The notes beneath the pieces are model-generated. The model did not search any database, had not been told where the DNA came from, and worked only from the letters and a program-made list of their open reading frames with translations. Below are positions 24,831 to 36,065 of a DNA stretch of 64,000 nt, one piece after another. Location: the NCBI RefSeq assembly GCF_023343835.1, contig NC_064433.1, positions 183,103,777-183,167,776 on the forward strand. The letters are read 5' to 3'. The DNA comes from Lagopus muta. Taxonomy: Eukaryota; Chordata; Aves; Galliformes; Phasianidae. The position numbers and the translations under genes were made by a program. Positions within the stretch are counted from its first letter, which is position 1; each line of letters starts with the position of its first letter.

Positions 24831-27800
24831 TAGTTCAAGGAGAGGGGGTATTCTTTGTAAGTACATCCACAGCCCCAAATCTCCACCTGCTCCGCATCAG
24901 GCCTACAGAGGTCCACTTTTTCACATCTACTTTTTTTGTATCTCACTAAGCATTGAAGGAGTACCCTGGGATTAGATAAAGGAGATTACCCAAGGGCTGT
25001 GAAAAGGCTGAGTCGCATCCCACAGGGGGTCCCAGTAATTTGGTTAATACGTGTGGCTGTAAAAAGCTGTTTGTAATGGTGGTGCTAAAAAGCTGAACAA
25101 GCACTGCAAGGGAAAGGCTGGCTGAAACAACCCAACCGTGAGAAGAAGGTGAAGACAAAAAGAAGAATTTAAAAAATAAATAAATAAATAAAAGAGAGAG
25201 AGAGAGAGAGGAAATATAGAGGGCAGAGAAGAAGACACAGCTGAAAATCATCTGATATACAAATTTAGTGTCTGCCTATCTTCTCTTCCTCTTTCCCCCT
25301 CCCCCTTCCAATTTCCCTACTTCACTTATATTTCTTCTTGGTTTCTGCTGTCTGTTCGGCACTACAAATCCTCATGCTGGATCTCATGAAGTCAAGCAGG
25401 CTCAGCAAAGATCACCAGTTCAGCCTACCGCTGCTGTAACCTCACCCAGACCCACTGAGTTACACAGGTGACGAGCCGGAACCTGTGATGTTTTCTGCAG
25501 CTTTCAACATCCGGCTCTGGAGCTCTGTAACTCTGAGCTGGTGCTACAATCTGAAAGGTTTTCTGAACACAGTTTTGGAGAAAGGAAAAATATGAGCTTC
25601 TTGGGTGGCTTTCATCACGATACTTGCACTAGAGCTGCCATATATTTGAACAGCTCCCATGTTTCTCACCCAAGATTCATAACAGCTCTAAAAACACTGC
25701 TATACTTCACCATGTTGAAAAACAAATTTTTTCCACAGCTGGGGAAATATATTTTTCTGGGGCACGGTGAGGAACACGATGCCCCTTAGAGCACCTAAAC
25801 AAAAGAAATGCTCTGATTCCTGGAAAGCCTTTTGCAATTTCTACTTTTTTACTTACAAACTCTCTGCAGTTGTTTATTCGCGAAGCTATAATCCTCTCTC
25901 TCTTGTCTCGGTGAAAACGTCTTCCTGGGAGATAAAAAATAGTTCCTCCGAATCTGCTGTATTGCTTGTGAGTAGCAATAACCAACTCACATCAAGGCTG
26001 TATTCTTTTTATTGTTATTTGCAGTGCAGTAGTGTTGGGAGCCCCTTGCTGGCACTGGATGTCGTTCTGTCGGTGTGAGGTATATGCAGGATAAGAGACA
26101 CTGATCAGACACACTGCGTTCCAATTGGAAGAAGTGGGCAAAAAATGAATTAGAAAATAAGACTTCGAAAGACCTCAAGAAGTCATCTAATGCATGTTTG
26201 GGTATGTGTCATGCTCTCTTATTGCTCAGCTGCTGCTACTATCAGCAGTTTCCTCTGTTTTATACATGGAAAATTAAGGGATCATGTTGTGCTGGAAGTT
26301 TAACCCAAATCTCACAAGTCCAAGTTGATACAGTCCATGAAAATATTTTATGCTAACTGATCTTGGGAGCCCCTAAGGAAAACAATCATAAACTTTGCTA
26401 CTATGAATCAGTGAGCTAAATAAAGGAATTCTAGCTAACACCAACCATGTTTATTTGCTATTCTGCACTCAAGTACACTTGTAAAAAGGCACAAAGTGCA
26501 CAAATATCTGTATATGTTAAAATATCTCTACCTCGTTTATCACACTGCAGTAGATATTCATTTCTTCTTCGCCATCCATATGAAACACTGTTCTATACCA
26601 AGTACAATGTATAAAAGTCAAACTGTACAAAAATTCACAGGAGATAAAATACGAAGATCAGAAGCACCGTATCCCTGACCAAGACTTTTTACAGAAGGCA
26701 GTGCATCTTTTTCCATGAATTCTGTGTCTGTCCCATGGAGTGTACATGCTCAGTATCAGATAAGCTCATCCTTTTAGTCAGTTACATCAGATACCAAGTT
26801 TTCTGTTTCAGTGCAGAACAAAAAATAGTTCCAAGTTACAGGCAGTTTGCTTTTCCTTTTCTGTCATCATGTTATCATTTCTTCTCTGGGCTGAAGTGTA
26901 ATCACCTTCTTTCATAGGTTACTGTTTCTACCTTCTATTTCAAATAAGTTTCATGCATTGATGCAACCTAGGCAAGATTTATACGGCTTTTCTTTTTAAT
27001 ATAGATCTTTAGATATGTTGCTGAATGGGCTGTTCTCAAGTATTGCTATCTAACTGCAAATGACAGTGCTGTTTGTCATTTCCTCCTGAATGCAGCCATC
27101 CAGATCTAGAAATTACACTAATTTGAATTGAGAAACCATGAAGTATAAATGTGTTTCTATAAAGAGTGAATAAAAATTAAATGACTGTTTATTTTATATC
27201 TTGAGTACCTTTTACATTTGCCTCCATCTATGACATCCAGATGAAAATCCCCATGAAAATAGAAGCTATTGCAGAAGATTTCTTCTAAAGAAACCACACA
27301 GAAGTTGAAAATTGAAGTTAATGAAATACAGATTGTGTGAAATAAAAATATAAGTAATTACACTTAGTCAAAAACCTACTGCAGCAATTCTCCATTCAAA
27401 AACTTCTTGTTTATTTTTTTTTTAAGCCAACACGGTTTGAAAGAACTCCCCAGCAGATTTGAATCCTTGCTATGAAAAAAAAAGAAACAATATTTCAATG
27501 TATTATTTGAAATAATTGTGTCAAATTGTCTTCACAACACAAAAAATATAGTCCATATATTAAAACTTAAATAAACAAACCAATGTCATAGATTCACTGA
27601 CATTAAATTCCAGTTTTCACTTATTTTCTTTCCAGCATGGAATTGAGAGCATATTTCATAGCTGTCGAATTTCCTATCAGATAAGAAGTCTGCTTCCAAT
27701 TTTAAGGAATATATTTATTTTTTACTAGCTGGGTAGTTCCTTCCACTAGCAATTCTCCAGGAACAAGCTTCCACAGTTAGCAAAGCTGAATATTAGAACA

Positions 27801-28121
27801 AGCAATATACTTGAACATGATAGAAGTTAATGTAGCTGTGCTACAAGAATATCCTTTGTTGCTGACAGTGCACTAGGTGTGTGAGGAACATTAAATGTCT
27901 CTCCCAAGATATAGAAATGAGTTATCCTATAGTTTTTGAGAAAGATTAACATCTGACAGGTTGGTATTATCTTAATGACTCAAAAGGGCTAAGCCTGTTT
28001 ACTCTGTTGAGGCACTGATGTCACACACATATATGCTCGAGGTTGAACCAACAAACCACACGGTGATGATGCTTTCAAATGTACTTTTCTGAGCCTTTAT
28101 CTTTACGAGAAAAGACCCAAT
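24831..28121. other. unique AT-rich non-coding segment
   Basis: Contains a TAAA/GA composite microsatellite at 25168-25211. The remainder shows short open frames only, and I see no gene. Confidence 0.55.
25168..25211. repeat. composite (TAAA)n(GA)n microsatellite
   Basis: AAATAAATAAATAAATA followed directly by about nine GA dinucleotides. Confidence 0.95.
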
Positions 28122-28652
28122 CCTAGAATCAAAGAATGTTTGAGGTTGAAAGGGACTTTAAAGATCATCTACATCCCAAGAGATCAGGCTGCCCATAGCC
28201 CCATCCAACCTGGCCTTGAGCACCTCCGGGATGGGGCTGCTACAACATCTCTGGGCCTTATTGCCCTCTTAGCAAAATATACCCACCTGACATCTGTCCT
28301 AAATCTCCCCTCTTTTCATTTAAAGCTACTCTCCTTTGTCTTATCACTATCAGACCGTGTAAAAATGTTGATCACCCTCCTGTTTCTGTGTCCCCTTCGA
28401 GTACTGAAAGGCCATAATGAGGTCTCCCCAGAGCCTTCTCTTCTCCAAGCTGAACAAACCCAGTTCCTCAACCTTTCTTCATAGGAGAAATGCTGAAGCC
28501 CTCTGATCCTCATGGTGGACCTCACCCTTCCTGAAACAGGGGTCCAGGCCTGGGCTCAGTTCTCCAGATGGAGCCTCATGAAGGCAGAGCAGAGGAGGAG
28601 CATCACCTCCCTCACCCTACTGCCATCCCTCTATTGATGCAGCCTAGGTACA
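28122..28652 (-). mobile_element. CR1 LINE, 3' portion
   Basis: Reversed tail AGAATCAAAGAATGTTTGAGG, then ATCCAACCTGGCCTTGAGCAC, TAAATCTCCCCTCTTTTCAT, TACTGAAAGGCCATAATGAGG, GAGCCTTCTCTTCTCCAAGC and CATCACCTCCCTCACCCTAC. Over 500 bp, moderately diverged. Confidence 0.92.
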
Positions 28653-30482
28653 GTTAGTTGGTCTTGCACGATTTCAACAAATATGCAATCACAAACTTGA
28701 TGGACTTACATATTTTTTTCTTAAGGATGAGACTGAACTGTCTTAAACAGTATGTTAATATACCATGTAAGTACTCTCTTTATGTAATAATTTAGATCAA
28801 ATGTTGAATTAGATCAGAATTAACATCATGCATGTACTCAAATTTGGATTTATTATTATTCACATGAACAGACCCAATGGGATTGTACATTTTCCGGCCA
28901 GGATTAAACCTGAATCCACTAGGCAACAGAGTTAAATACATAAATAAATAAAAACTTTGGGGTAGAATTCTCCCTTGACCCTTCCTTGCAGAGTAATTAG
29001 TTTTCTCCAGGCCTGCTCTTAGTCCAGCAAGCTTGCTGAGTTATAATAAATAACATGGTCTCTTCTGGGTTCCTAAGAAAATTTTTCCATGCCTTCTGTG
29101 CCTGTTCCTTGTTCTTACCATCAATCTCTCAGCATGACAAGTTACTTTCAAAGTTGGGAAGCTCTCTCGCTTTCCAGCTAGAGAAAGAACCAGAGTGTAG
29201 CAGTGAGGCCAGGCTGAGAGACAGACAGACCTCTTCCTTGCTGCCCAGCCAAGTTCTTTGCACAGGAGATGTCTCTAACCACCACTCCAGGTTCTCTAAT
29301 GTCATCCACAAATACTACCCTTGCAGTAGCACAAATTAAAATATTTATCTGTAGTTTAGAAACCCTTCTCACTTTAGATTAATGGAAACACTCTAGACCA
29401 AATGCAGAAAGTAACTTGAAATGGGAGAAACTTTCTCTGAGGATCAAAGTGGATGAATGACTACCTAGGGATGGAGGAAATCTGAAGATATGAAGATTGC
29501 TGTTCGTTGTTGATGGATGCTCTCAAAACACTAAGACTTAATCTCATTATCCAACCGCTGGGAATACTCTTGGTGATCCTGTGGTTTATTTAAGCCCAAA
29601 GAAGCAAATGGTTATAGGTATTTTTGACCAGATCTCTAATCTGTGTTTCTGGGAAACAACAGAGTCAAAGTATCTTTTACTTCTTTCTGTTGAGGTCAGT
29701 AGAGGCAAAGTCCCTCTTAAAAGAGCCAGATTTGCCTTGAGAGTTTGATCACACAAGGTTGTAGCCCCATCTCAGGAACACCTATTAAAAAAAAAGGTAC
29801 GCAACTAATCGTATTGATTTTAGTGGGATTACTCACGTGCAGGACTTTGAACACTGTACCTGTGCCAGTGAAAAAAGATGCATAAAGCACAAGCTTTATA
29901 CTCTGAAGTTGTGCTATTTAACGTGTGACCTTGCTGTTACAGGATTGCAAGGCCTGATTGTAAACAGCTGTGGTTACAGTACAAGATTCTGCCACGCTAC
30001 CATTGCTGGTAGAGAAGTTTCTTCTTTGGTTACCTAGATGAAGGCTATTATTTTAAGTATTAAACAACTTCATTCTGTTCCCGTTGTCACAAGTTGGATA
30101 TTTAGCTGACAACAGTAATGTCTGCAGGTAAGCAAATGGAGAATCATTACAGGCTCATTTAAAAATGTACCATTGCAGTATCTGAAAAAGAAATGGGCAT
30201 AGGTTAATCTCCTTCTGCTTAGAAAAGAAATAAGTGGAGAGATTGCCTACAGCAAAATTAAGAAACAATTTTCTCTTCTCACAGTTCCTATTTTATCTCA
30301 TCTTTCCATTTCATCCTGAAGCCGCTGCCAATAGTGTTAGTTGTGAAATTAATGTCTTGCCAGAATAGTGAGAAAAGACTTTTTAAACAGTGAGATCTAT
30401 TAAATTATGCAGTAATTTCCAAAAGGGAAAGGATGAGAGCCTTGCTGCTGAAGTTTGGATAACGGAAGGATAGATCAACAAA
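28653..30482. other. unique AT-rich non-coding segment
   Basis: No gene or repeat could be supported. Confidence 0.5.
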
Positions 30483-30897
30483 GGAAGCTGCAGAGCTCTG
30501 CACCTGAGGAGGAATAAACCCAGGCGCCAGGACATGTGGGGGCACCCAGCCAGAAAGCTGCTCTGCAGAAATAGGTCTGGGGTTCTTGGTGGGCACCAAG
30601 TTGAGCATGAGGCCTCAACATGCCCTTATCTAGGCTGCTTTAGACTAAGTATCATAAGCAGGTCAAGGGAGGCGATCCTTCCCCTCTATTCAGCATTGCT
30701 GAGGTTGCACCTGGAGTCCCCCGTCCATTTCTGAGCACTCCAGTACCAGAGGAACCCATATATACTGGAGAGAGACCAACAGAAGGCCACCAAGATGCGA
30801 AGGGACTGAAGCACCTCTCTCACAAGGAGGGGCTGAGAGAGGTGGGACTGTGCAGCCTGGAGATGAGGAGGCTCAGGGGGATTCTGACTTTTGTCCA
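30483..30897 (+). mobile_element. CR1 LINE internal fragment with ORF2 remnant
   Basis: CTGCACCTGAGGAGGAATAAA, then GCTGCTCTGCAGAAATAGGTC, CCCCTCTATTCAGCATTGCT (ORF2 PLYSALLRLHLES), AAGATGCGAAGGGACTGAAG and CTGTGCAGCCTGGAGATGAG. Truncated at both ends: it lacks the usual CR1 3' tail, which is unusual for target-primed insertion and implies later deletion. Confidence 0.88.
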
Positions 30898-30982
30898 AAG
30901 CTCTGTCTAACGTTTTCCCTTTAATCAGAACAAATTATATATGTCTGTAAACAACTCTGGCTCTCCTGGCCTAATTTTATAT

Positions 30983-31060
30983 TCTTTTTTTTTTTTTTTT
31001 TTTGTTCTTCTTTTTCGTCTTCTTTTTCTTCTTTTTTTCTTTTATTTTCAAGTATGTTGT
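30983..31060. repeat. T-rich / pyrimidine low-complexity run
   Basis: About 20 consecutive T followed by TTCTTC/TTTTC blocks. The Lys-rich or Phe-rich frames crossing it are artefacts. Confidence 0.93.
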
Positions 31061-32282
31061 CTTATTATTCTGTCTCAATGAAAATCTCCCAATAGATTTT
31101 AAAATGTATATGACCTTGGGAAATTTGCTCCAGCATTCAGGAGAAATCGAACCAACCATTTACAGGGAACTCCTTCAGCTCCAGCGTTGGCGCAGGCACT
31201 TCTGTGTGTGCAAAGGAAAATCAGGGAGGAAGGGAGAATATTTTCTGATGATTTGTCTTCTCTGCATCAATTATCTTAAGTTAATGCACACAAGCAGCTC
31301 TCTTTTGGTTAGAGTAATCCGAGTCATTCTGCAAAGCCACCACAAACTAACACAGGCTTGTTTTGATTAACAAGAGAATTATGGTTTTGTTCCAGATGCA
31401 GTAGCTCATGCACATTACTGGCTCGAGTGTCAGCAGCATTTGATCTCAAAGCTCTATCCAGCAGGCCATCTGGATCAAGCTCACAGACCATTTAACATAA
31501 GCTAGAAACATTTATCAAGACAATAAGGCTTTCAAACTAGGGGCTGTCCAAGAGTATGAAGCTTGTCATGGGACCAGCATCAGCATTGGAAGGTGCCAGC
31601 ATGTTAGTCCCATTCCTTACCTATTGTCTGAAGGCAGCTCTCCTTGGGGTGAAAGTTTCTGTCCAACAGCACAAATGAGATTATGGCAGGTAACTATAAT
31701 CAATGAACAGAAATATGTCTGTGCCTGATAAGGCTTCTTTGCTTTTCTGAATTGGGTCTGCCGGCACAGATCAGTCGAGACGAGGCAGACAGCAGTTATG
31801 TCATCGTCAGGAGTAAAAGCCCATACAGCACACCGTGGGTTCCACCGTCACTCATATCAATATGTGCATTAGCAACAGTAGAAATTTGATCTGCATCAAA
31901 CGAGAACATATGATTGTATTTCTGTCATTTTATAAATAAATGATTTGTGACTTACATCAGCACCTTGCTGCTTGCAAAAGACAGTCAATAGTCAGTCCAT
32001 TGTAAAAAGAGAATGATATCATTTCTGCTCTGGAAGAGTCCACTGGCACAAAGACACCCCTTCAAAAGGAAAAAGCATTATATTTGAATTGGTGAATGGA
32101 TTTGCTCCAGTTCTATGTTCTTACCATGTGTCTGTGATGGATTTGATCTGATTTAAACTTGCTAAGTGAAGCGTTAAGCCACAGCTTCAGTGTCATATGT
32201 GTTCAATATTGTACGAGACTTGCATATTCATTACTGGCAATTATAGCTTTGAGGCAGTATTGGAAGGATGCATATGGGTTTC
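31061..32282. other. unique non-coding segment, possible conserved element
   Basis: 31,400-32,250 is non-repetitive with balanced composition and no long open frame. It looks like a conserved non-coding block but cannot be proved without alignment. Confidence 0.35.
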
Positions 32283-32420
32283 ATGGAATCATAGAATAAT
32301 TTAGGTTGGAAAAGACCTTAAGATCACCAAGTCCAACTGTCAGCTTGACTTTCCAAGTCACATCACTAAACTATGTCCTTTAGTGCCATGTCCACACACC
32401 TCAGCACCTTTACTTCAGAA
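32283..32420 (-). mobile_element. CR1 3' end fragment
   Basis: Reversed tail GGAATCATAGAATAATTTAGG, then CCTTAAGATCACCAAGTCCAA and AGTGCCATGTCCACACACCTC. Same family type as 3840-4545. Confidence 0.9.
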
Positions 32421-34451
32421 GTCAATAAGTAGAGATCTATAAGCAGGCCATCTTAACCTCCCATGATAGTAAGGGGAAAAGAAAAGGAAGATAACGAGTG
32501 TGATTTGCCAGTCTGTTTTAGAAGCCTTTTTTGCAATATGATGACCCTAACCCTAGAAATCACCATTCCTCCACACTGACCTGAAAGAGACATGCATGTA
32601 TCCAATTGAATCCTATTAGTGCAAATTAAACTAGTAGTCCCTTTAGTGTAGATATCTGTAGGTGGTCAGGTGGCTGCTACTTTTCTGTGGCTGTTGAATT
32701 TGATGGTATTTTGTCCTTTAAATGAATGTAAACCCTTCTTCCCAGAAGCTTATAATTCACCTTAAAGGATTACCAGACATACTTTTATCTCCTGCTCTGG
32801 TGTGAAAACATTTTTTAAAGCAATCTGCTGGACAGGAAGAAATGTGAGGGGGGGGATCATTGAGAGGACTCTAACAGAAGATTAAGTGGACTGTGAAATA
32901 CTCAAAAAGGATAGGAAGCTGGATAACAGGATGCACTCCATTCTAATTTGTCATTGTTGGTCATTTAAACAAGTCGGAAGGTTCCAATTTGTCAGTAAGC
33001 AATCCTGAAATTGCGTTTAAAAATATCATGCCAGGACATTAGGAATTATAATTACTACAGAACATGAACCTAATTTTTTTTAATGGCTCCTTGATTTCTG
33101 CCAATGAACAACTGGAAGCACAGCAAATATTTGGGATGTTATTAATGGACTGGTGGTCTGGGGTGCACCACTTAGTGCCTGACCAAAACCACTTTCAAGG
33201 TGACCAGTGCTCAGAACATTGGATGCTCAGCTATTCCTAAATATCCAGGCATTTAAAGTGACTTGGATGACTTTTTAAAACACTAAAGTCATCACTATAA
33301 GAAACACTTCAAGAGTATTTGTCCGCTCACTTGCTTGCATTTTTACCCAGGACTGGCAGACCTGCCTCTCAAGACAGATGGAGACAGATGGAAGCTCTCT
33401 CTGTTGGTGTGCTGAGCTGGACATACGCAAGCTAAACGCTCAGCAATTGCATAGCTGTATTAGCACAGCAGTGTCAACACAGCTATGCAACTTCTGGAGC
33501 AGAACAGATGAGGCACAGCGCTGTGCCTCAGTCAAACACAGTCAAACAGTTTCTAGATAGCATTTGTTGTAGCTGAGAAAATACAAATTTTTTGTCGTTA
33601 CAAGTAAAAAAGTCACATGTTTTTTACTGACCTGACACCAGAGGGTCTCAGGGTTTGTTTGGGTTTGCCCTGGCCTAAGCCAGTAATTTGCTTGTATTAT
33701 TTAACTGGAGTAGCAAATGTCCAGCAGTCAGGTTTGCTTTGGGTTATCGCTAGTTTACAGTGATAAGTAGATTTCCTGTGTAGATTAAATCATTTGTGAT
33801 CCTAGAATAAAAGATAGCCTGCAGGAATGCAAACACAGGATGGCACTGGAGGTCCTGTCCTGTAAACACAAATCATAGTGGTGAGCCAGTGGTCATCGCA
33901 GGCATGCAACTGTCTAAACCTGCTTTGGGGATTAACTTCACTGTAGCTGCCCTGTAACCCGAAAAGAAGGACGCTGACATTTTGCCCTAAAACATATTCA
34001 CTATGAAACTCATTTCACTCAATTGTAGGTATCCACAGAGTAAGCATCTGTAAGAGGGCTGGGCAAGTAATTGAGAAAGGGATGGTTACAAAAAGGACAT
34101 GTGAGCACATGATTCCTACCTTGTGTTCGTGCATTACCTGTTGTCTTTGTTTACAGAATATTTCAATAAGTAGTTACCAATTGGACTGAAACCCCTTAGA
34201 AAACATGGCCCCAGGACTTCACTGTAAATCTACAGTGTTAAAGATATAGATTATGTCATTTAGAAGGAATTTGTGTTTATCAACAATAGTAACAGAGCAA
34301 ATAAACAAAGGTCATAATTCCAAATTATTGTTGATTTCAGAATAAAGAAATGGGAAGTATAGAAATTCAGCCCTTTTCCAGGAGATAATTCAGCACTTGT
34401 TGAGCTAGGGTCTTAGCAAACAAGGAAGCCCAGCCATCAGGCTTGTAATCA
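32421..34451. other. unique non-coding segment with a palindrome cluster
   Basis: No gene. The block 33373-33548 holds two perfect inverted repeats and two short tandem duplications, listed separately. Confidence 0.55.
33373..33548. repeat. cluster of short tandem and inverted repeats
   Basis: From left to right: GACAGATGGA twice in tandem (33373-33392); a perfect 12-bp inverted repeat with arms TTGCATAGCTGT (33447-33458) and its complement (33479-33490) around a 20-base spacer; a spacer-less 22-bp palindrome with half-site TGAGGCACAGC (33509-33530); and CAGTCAAACA twice in tandem (33529-33548). It falls inside a 60-codon open frame that I do not believe is coding. Confidence 0.85.
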
Positions 34452-34735
34452 TTGAATCATAGAATCATTAAGGTGGAAAGACCACCAGATCACCCAGTCC
34501 AACCCCAGCCTGCCCCAGCCGTGCTGACTTACCACGTTCCTCAGTGCCACATCTCCACAGTTCCTGAACACCTCCATGAGCAGGGACTCCACCACCTCCT
34601 TGGGCAACCAGTGCCAGTGCCTCCCCACTCTTGCTGAGAAGACATTCTTCCTAACGCTTAACACGACCCTCCTTCAGGGCGTCTTCAGGCTTTTACTTGT
34701 CCTGCCACTGTTACCTGGGAGAAACCTCAAGAGAA
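34452..34735 (-). mobile_element. CR1 3' fragment
   Basis: Reversed tail TGAATCATAGAATCATTAAGG, then CCAGATCACCCAGTCCAACCC, CTCAGTGCCACATCTCCACAG, AGGGACTCCACCACCTCCTTG and AGAAGACATTCTTCCTAACG. Right border approximate. Confidence 0.92.
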
Positions 34736-35782
34736 AAGAGACGGCTGCAAGAGCAGAGGCAAAACTACGCCAGCCCCATAGGAATGATGTGCTCCATACC
34801 CACAGCTTCCATCAGAACAGCAGAGAGCGTGTTCCCAGTCCTGCACCATGCCCACCACTGGGCTCTGGCCGTATGGCTCAGGGCGAAACAGCTCAGCTCT
34901 GTGCACATTTATGGCTCCGTAAAAGACAACAATACTAACAATTTACTAACTTCTGGTAAAGACTGGCTTCTTGGGAATTGCCGATACCTCTACTTCAGTG
35001 GGAAATAAATCTCTCTGGATGCTTTGCTTCACTGCTTTCTGAGCACATGAAAGTGCTGCTGAAATTCCTAATTGCTAATTAGACTTTTGACAGGAGGAGG
35101 CAGAGCAGACGGATTGCAATAGCCTTAAAGTGCTTTTTTCTTCCCGATGGCAGAAGAGTTCATAATCCAGACGAATTAACTGATTGTAACAAACAGCATT
35201 AAGGCAGCGCTGCGCGGTGTTGTGTCTGGCAGCTGGTGGCCAGACACCAGAACATACTTACCCAATTAGCGCAGTCCCCCGCGCCGGCCAAAATGCACAT
35301 TAAGAACAACTGAGATGTGATCTGGGACGGTTTGTGATCCGCATGCAGCAGCTTTACAAGGTGGGCCAGTAAAGTGAGATTCTCAGTGGATGAGTTAGCT
35401 GGGTCTGTAATAAACCCGAACCTGCTGGAAGCGGCCCAGTTTAGCTGAGCTGTCTTTTCCCGGCTTTGTAACACTTTGAGGAGATTGTGGAGGCATTCTG
35501 TGATTAGTGATGCCCTTCTATGCTTTCAAAAAATTGTTTCTTCACTGAATATCTTTCCGAATATTCTTTTTTTTATATATATTGTCACTGTAATAATTAC
35601 ACTTAATGTAATAATTATTCTCAGTACTTATAGTACCTTCCATCAGCTCTGATGACAAGTTCCAAACATTAATGAGTTACAGACTTAATTTTCAAACAGC
35701 TTCAGTGACTCAGTAGCTCTAAAAATACACAATCTCATTTATCTATGTTCTCCACCTACAGGTTTAGGTACTTAATCCTCGT
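34736..35782. other. unique non-coding segment, GC-richer core
   Basis: 35,160-35,480 is noticeably richer in G+C and CpG than its neighbours, and non-repetitive. It holds the 9-bp hairpin at 35222-35247. No coding gene: the minus frame at 35474-35199 is unrecognised. Confidence 0.45.
35222..35247. repeat. perfect 9-bp inverted repeat (hairpin)
   Basis: Arms GTGTCTGGC (35222-35230) and GCCAGACAC (35239-35247) with loop AGCTGGTG. The loop overlaps an E-box CAGCTG. Confidence 0.9.
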
Positions 35783-36065
35783 CATAGAATCATAGAATGG
35801 ATTGGGTTGGAAGGGACCTCAAACATCTCCCAGTTCCACCTCTGCCATGGGCTGGTTTCTCCCCACCAGCTCAGGCTGCCCAGGGCCCATCCAGCCTGAA
35901 CTTGAGCAGCTCCAGGGATGGGACATCACAGCTCTCTGGACAGCTGTGCCACGGCCTCATCACCTCTGAGTAAAGAACTTCGTCCTAATATCTAAATCTC
36001 CCCTCTTCAGTTTAAAGCCATTCTTCCTTGTCCTATCACTCTCTGCCCATGTAAAAAGTGATTTT
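35783..36065 (-). mobile_element. CR1 3' fragment
   Basis: Reversed tail ATCATAGAATGGATTGGGTTG, then ATGGGCTGGTTTCTCCCCACC, CAGGCTGCCCAGGGCCCATCC, TAAATCTCCCCTCTTCAGTT and TGTCCTATCACTCTCTGCC. Little diverged. Confidence 0.95.

Noticed and set aside
32543..32560. Interstitial telomere repeat (CCCTAACCCTAG)
   Set aside because: Only about two units, which is expected by chance.
33378..33560. 60-codon open frame over the palindrome cluster
   Set aside because: No similarity. The inverted and tandem repeats explain the sequence better than coding constraint.
35230..35244. CTCF motif at GCAGCTGGTGGCCAG
   Set aside because: Only about 10 of 15 consensus positions match and the 3' part of the core is wrong.
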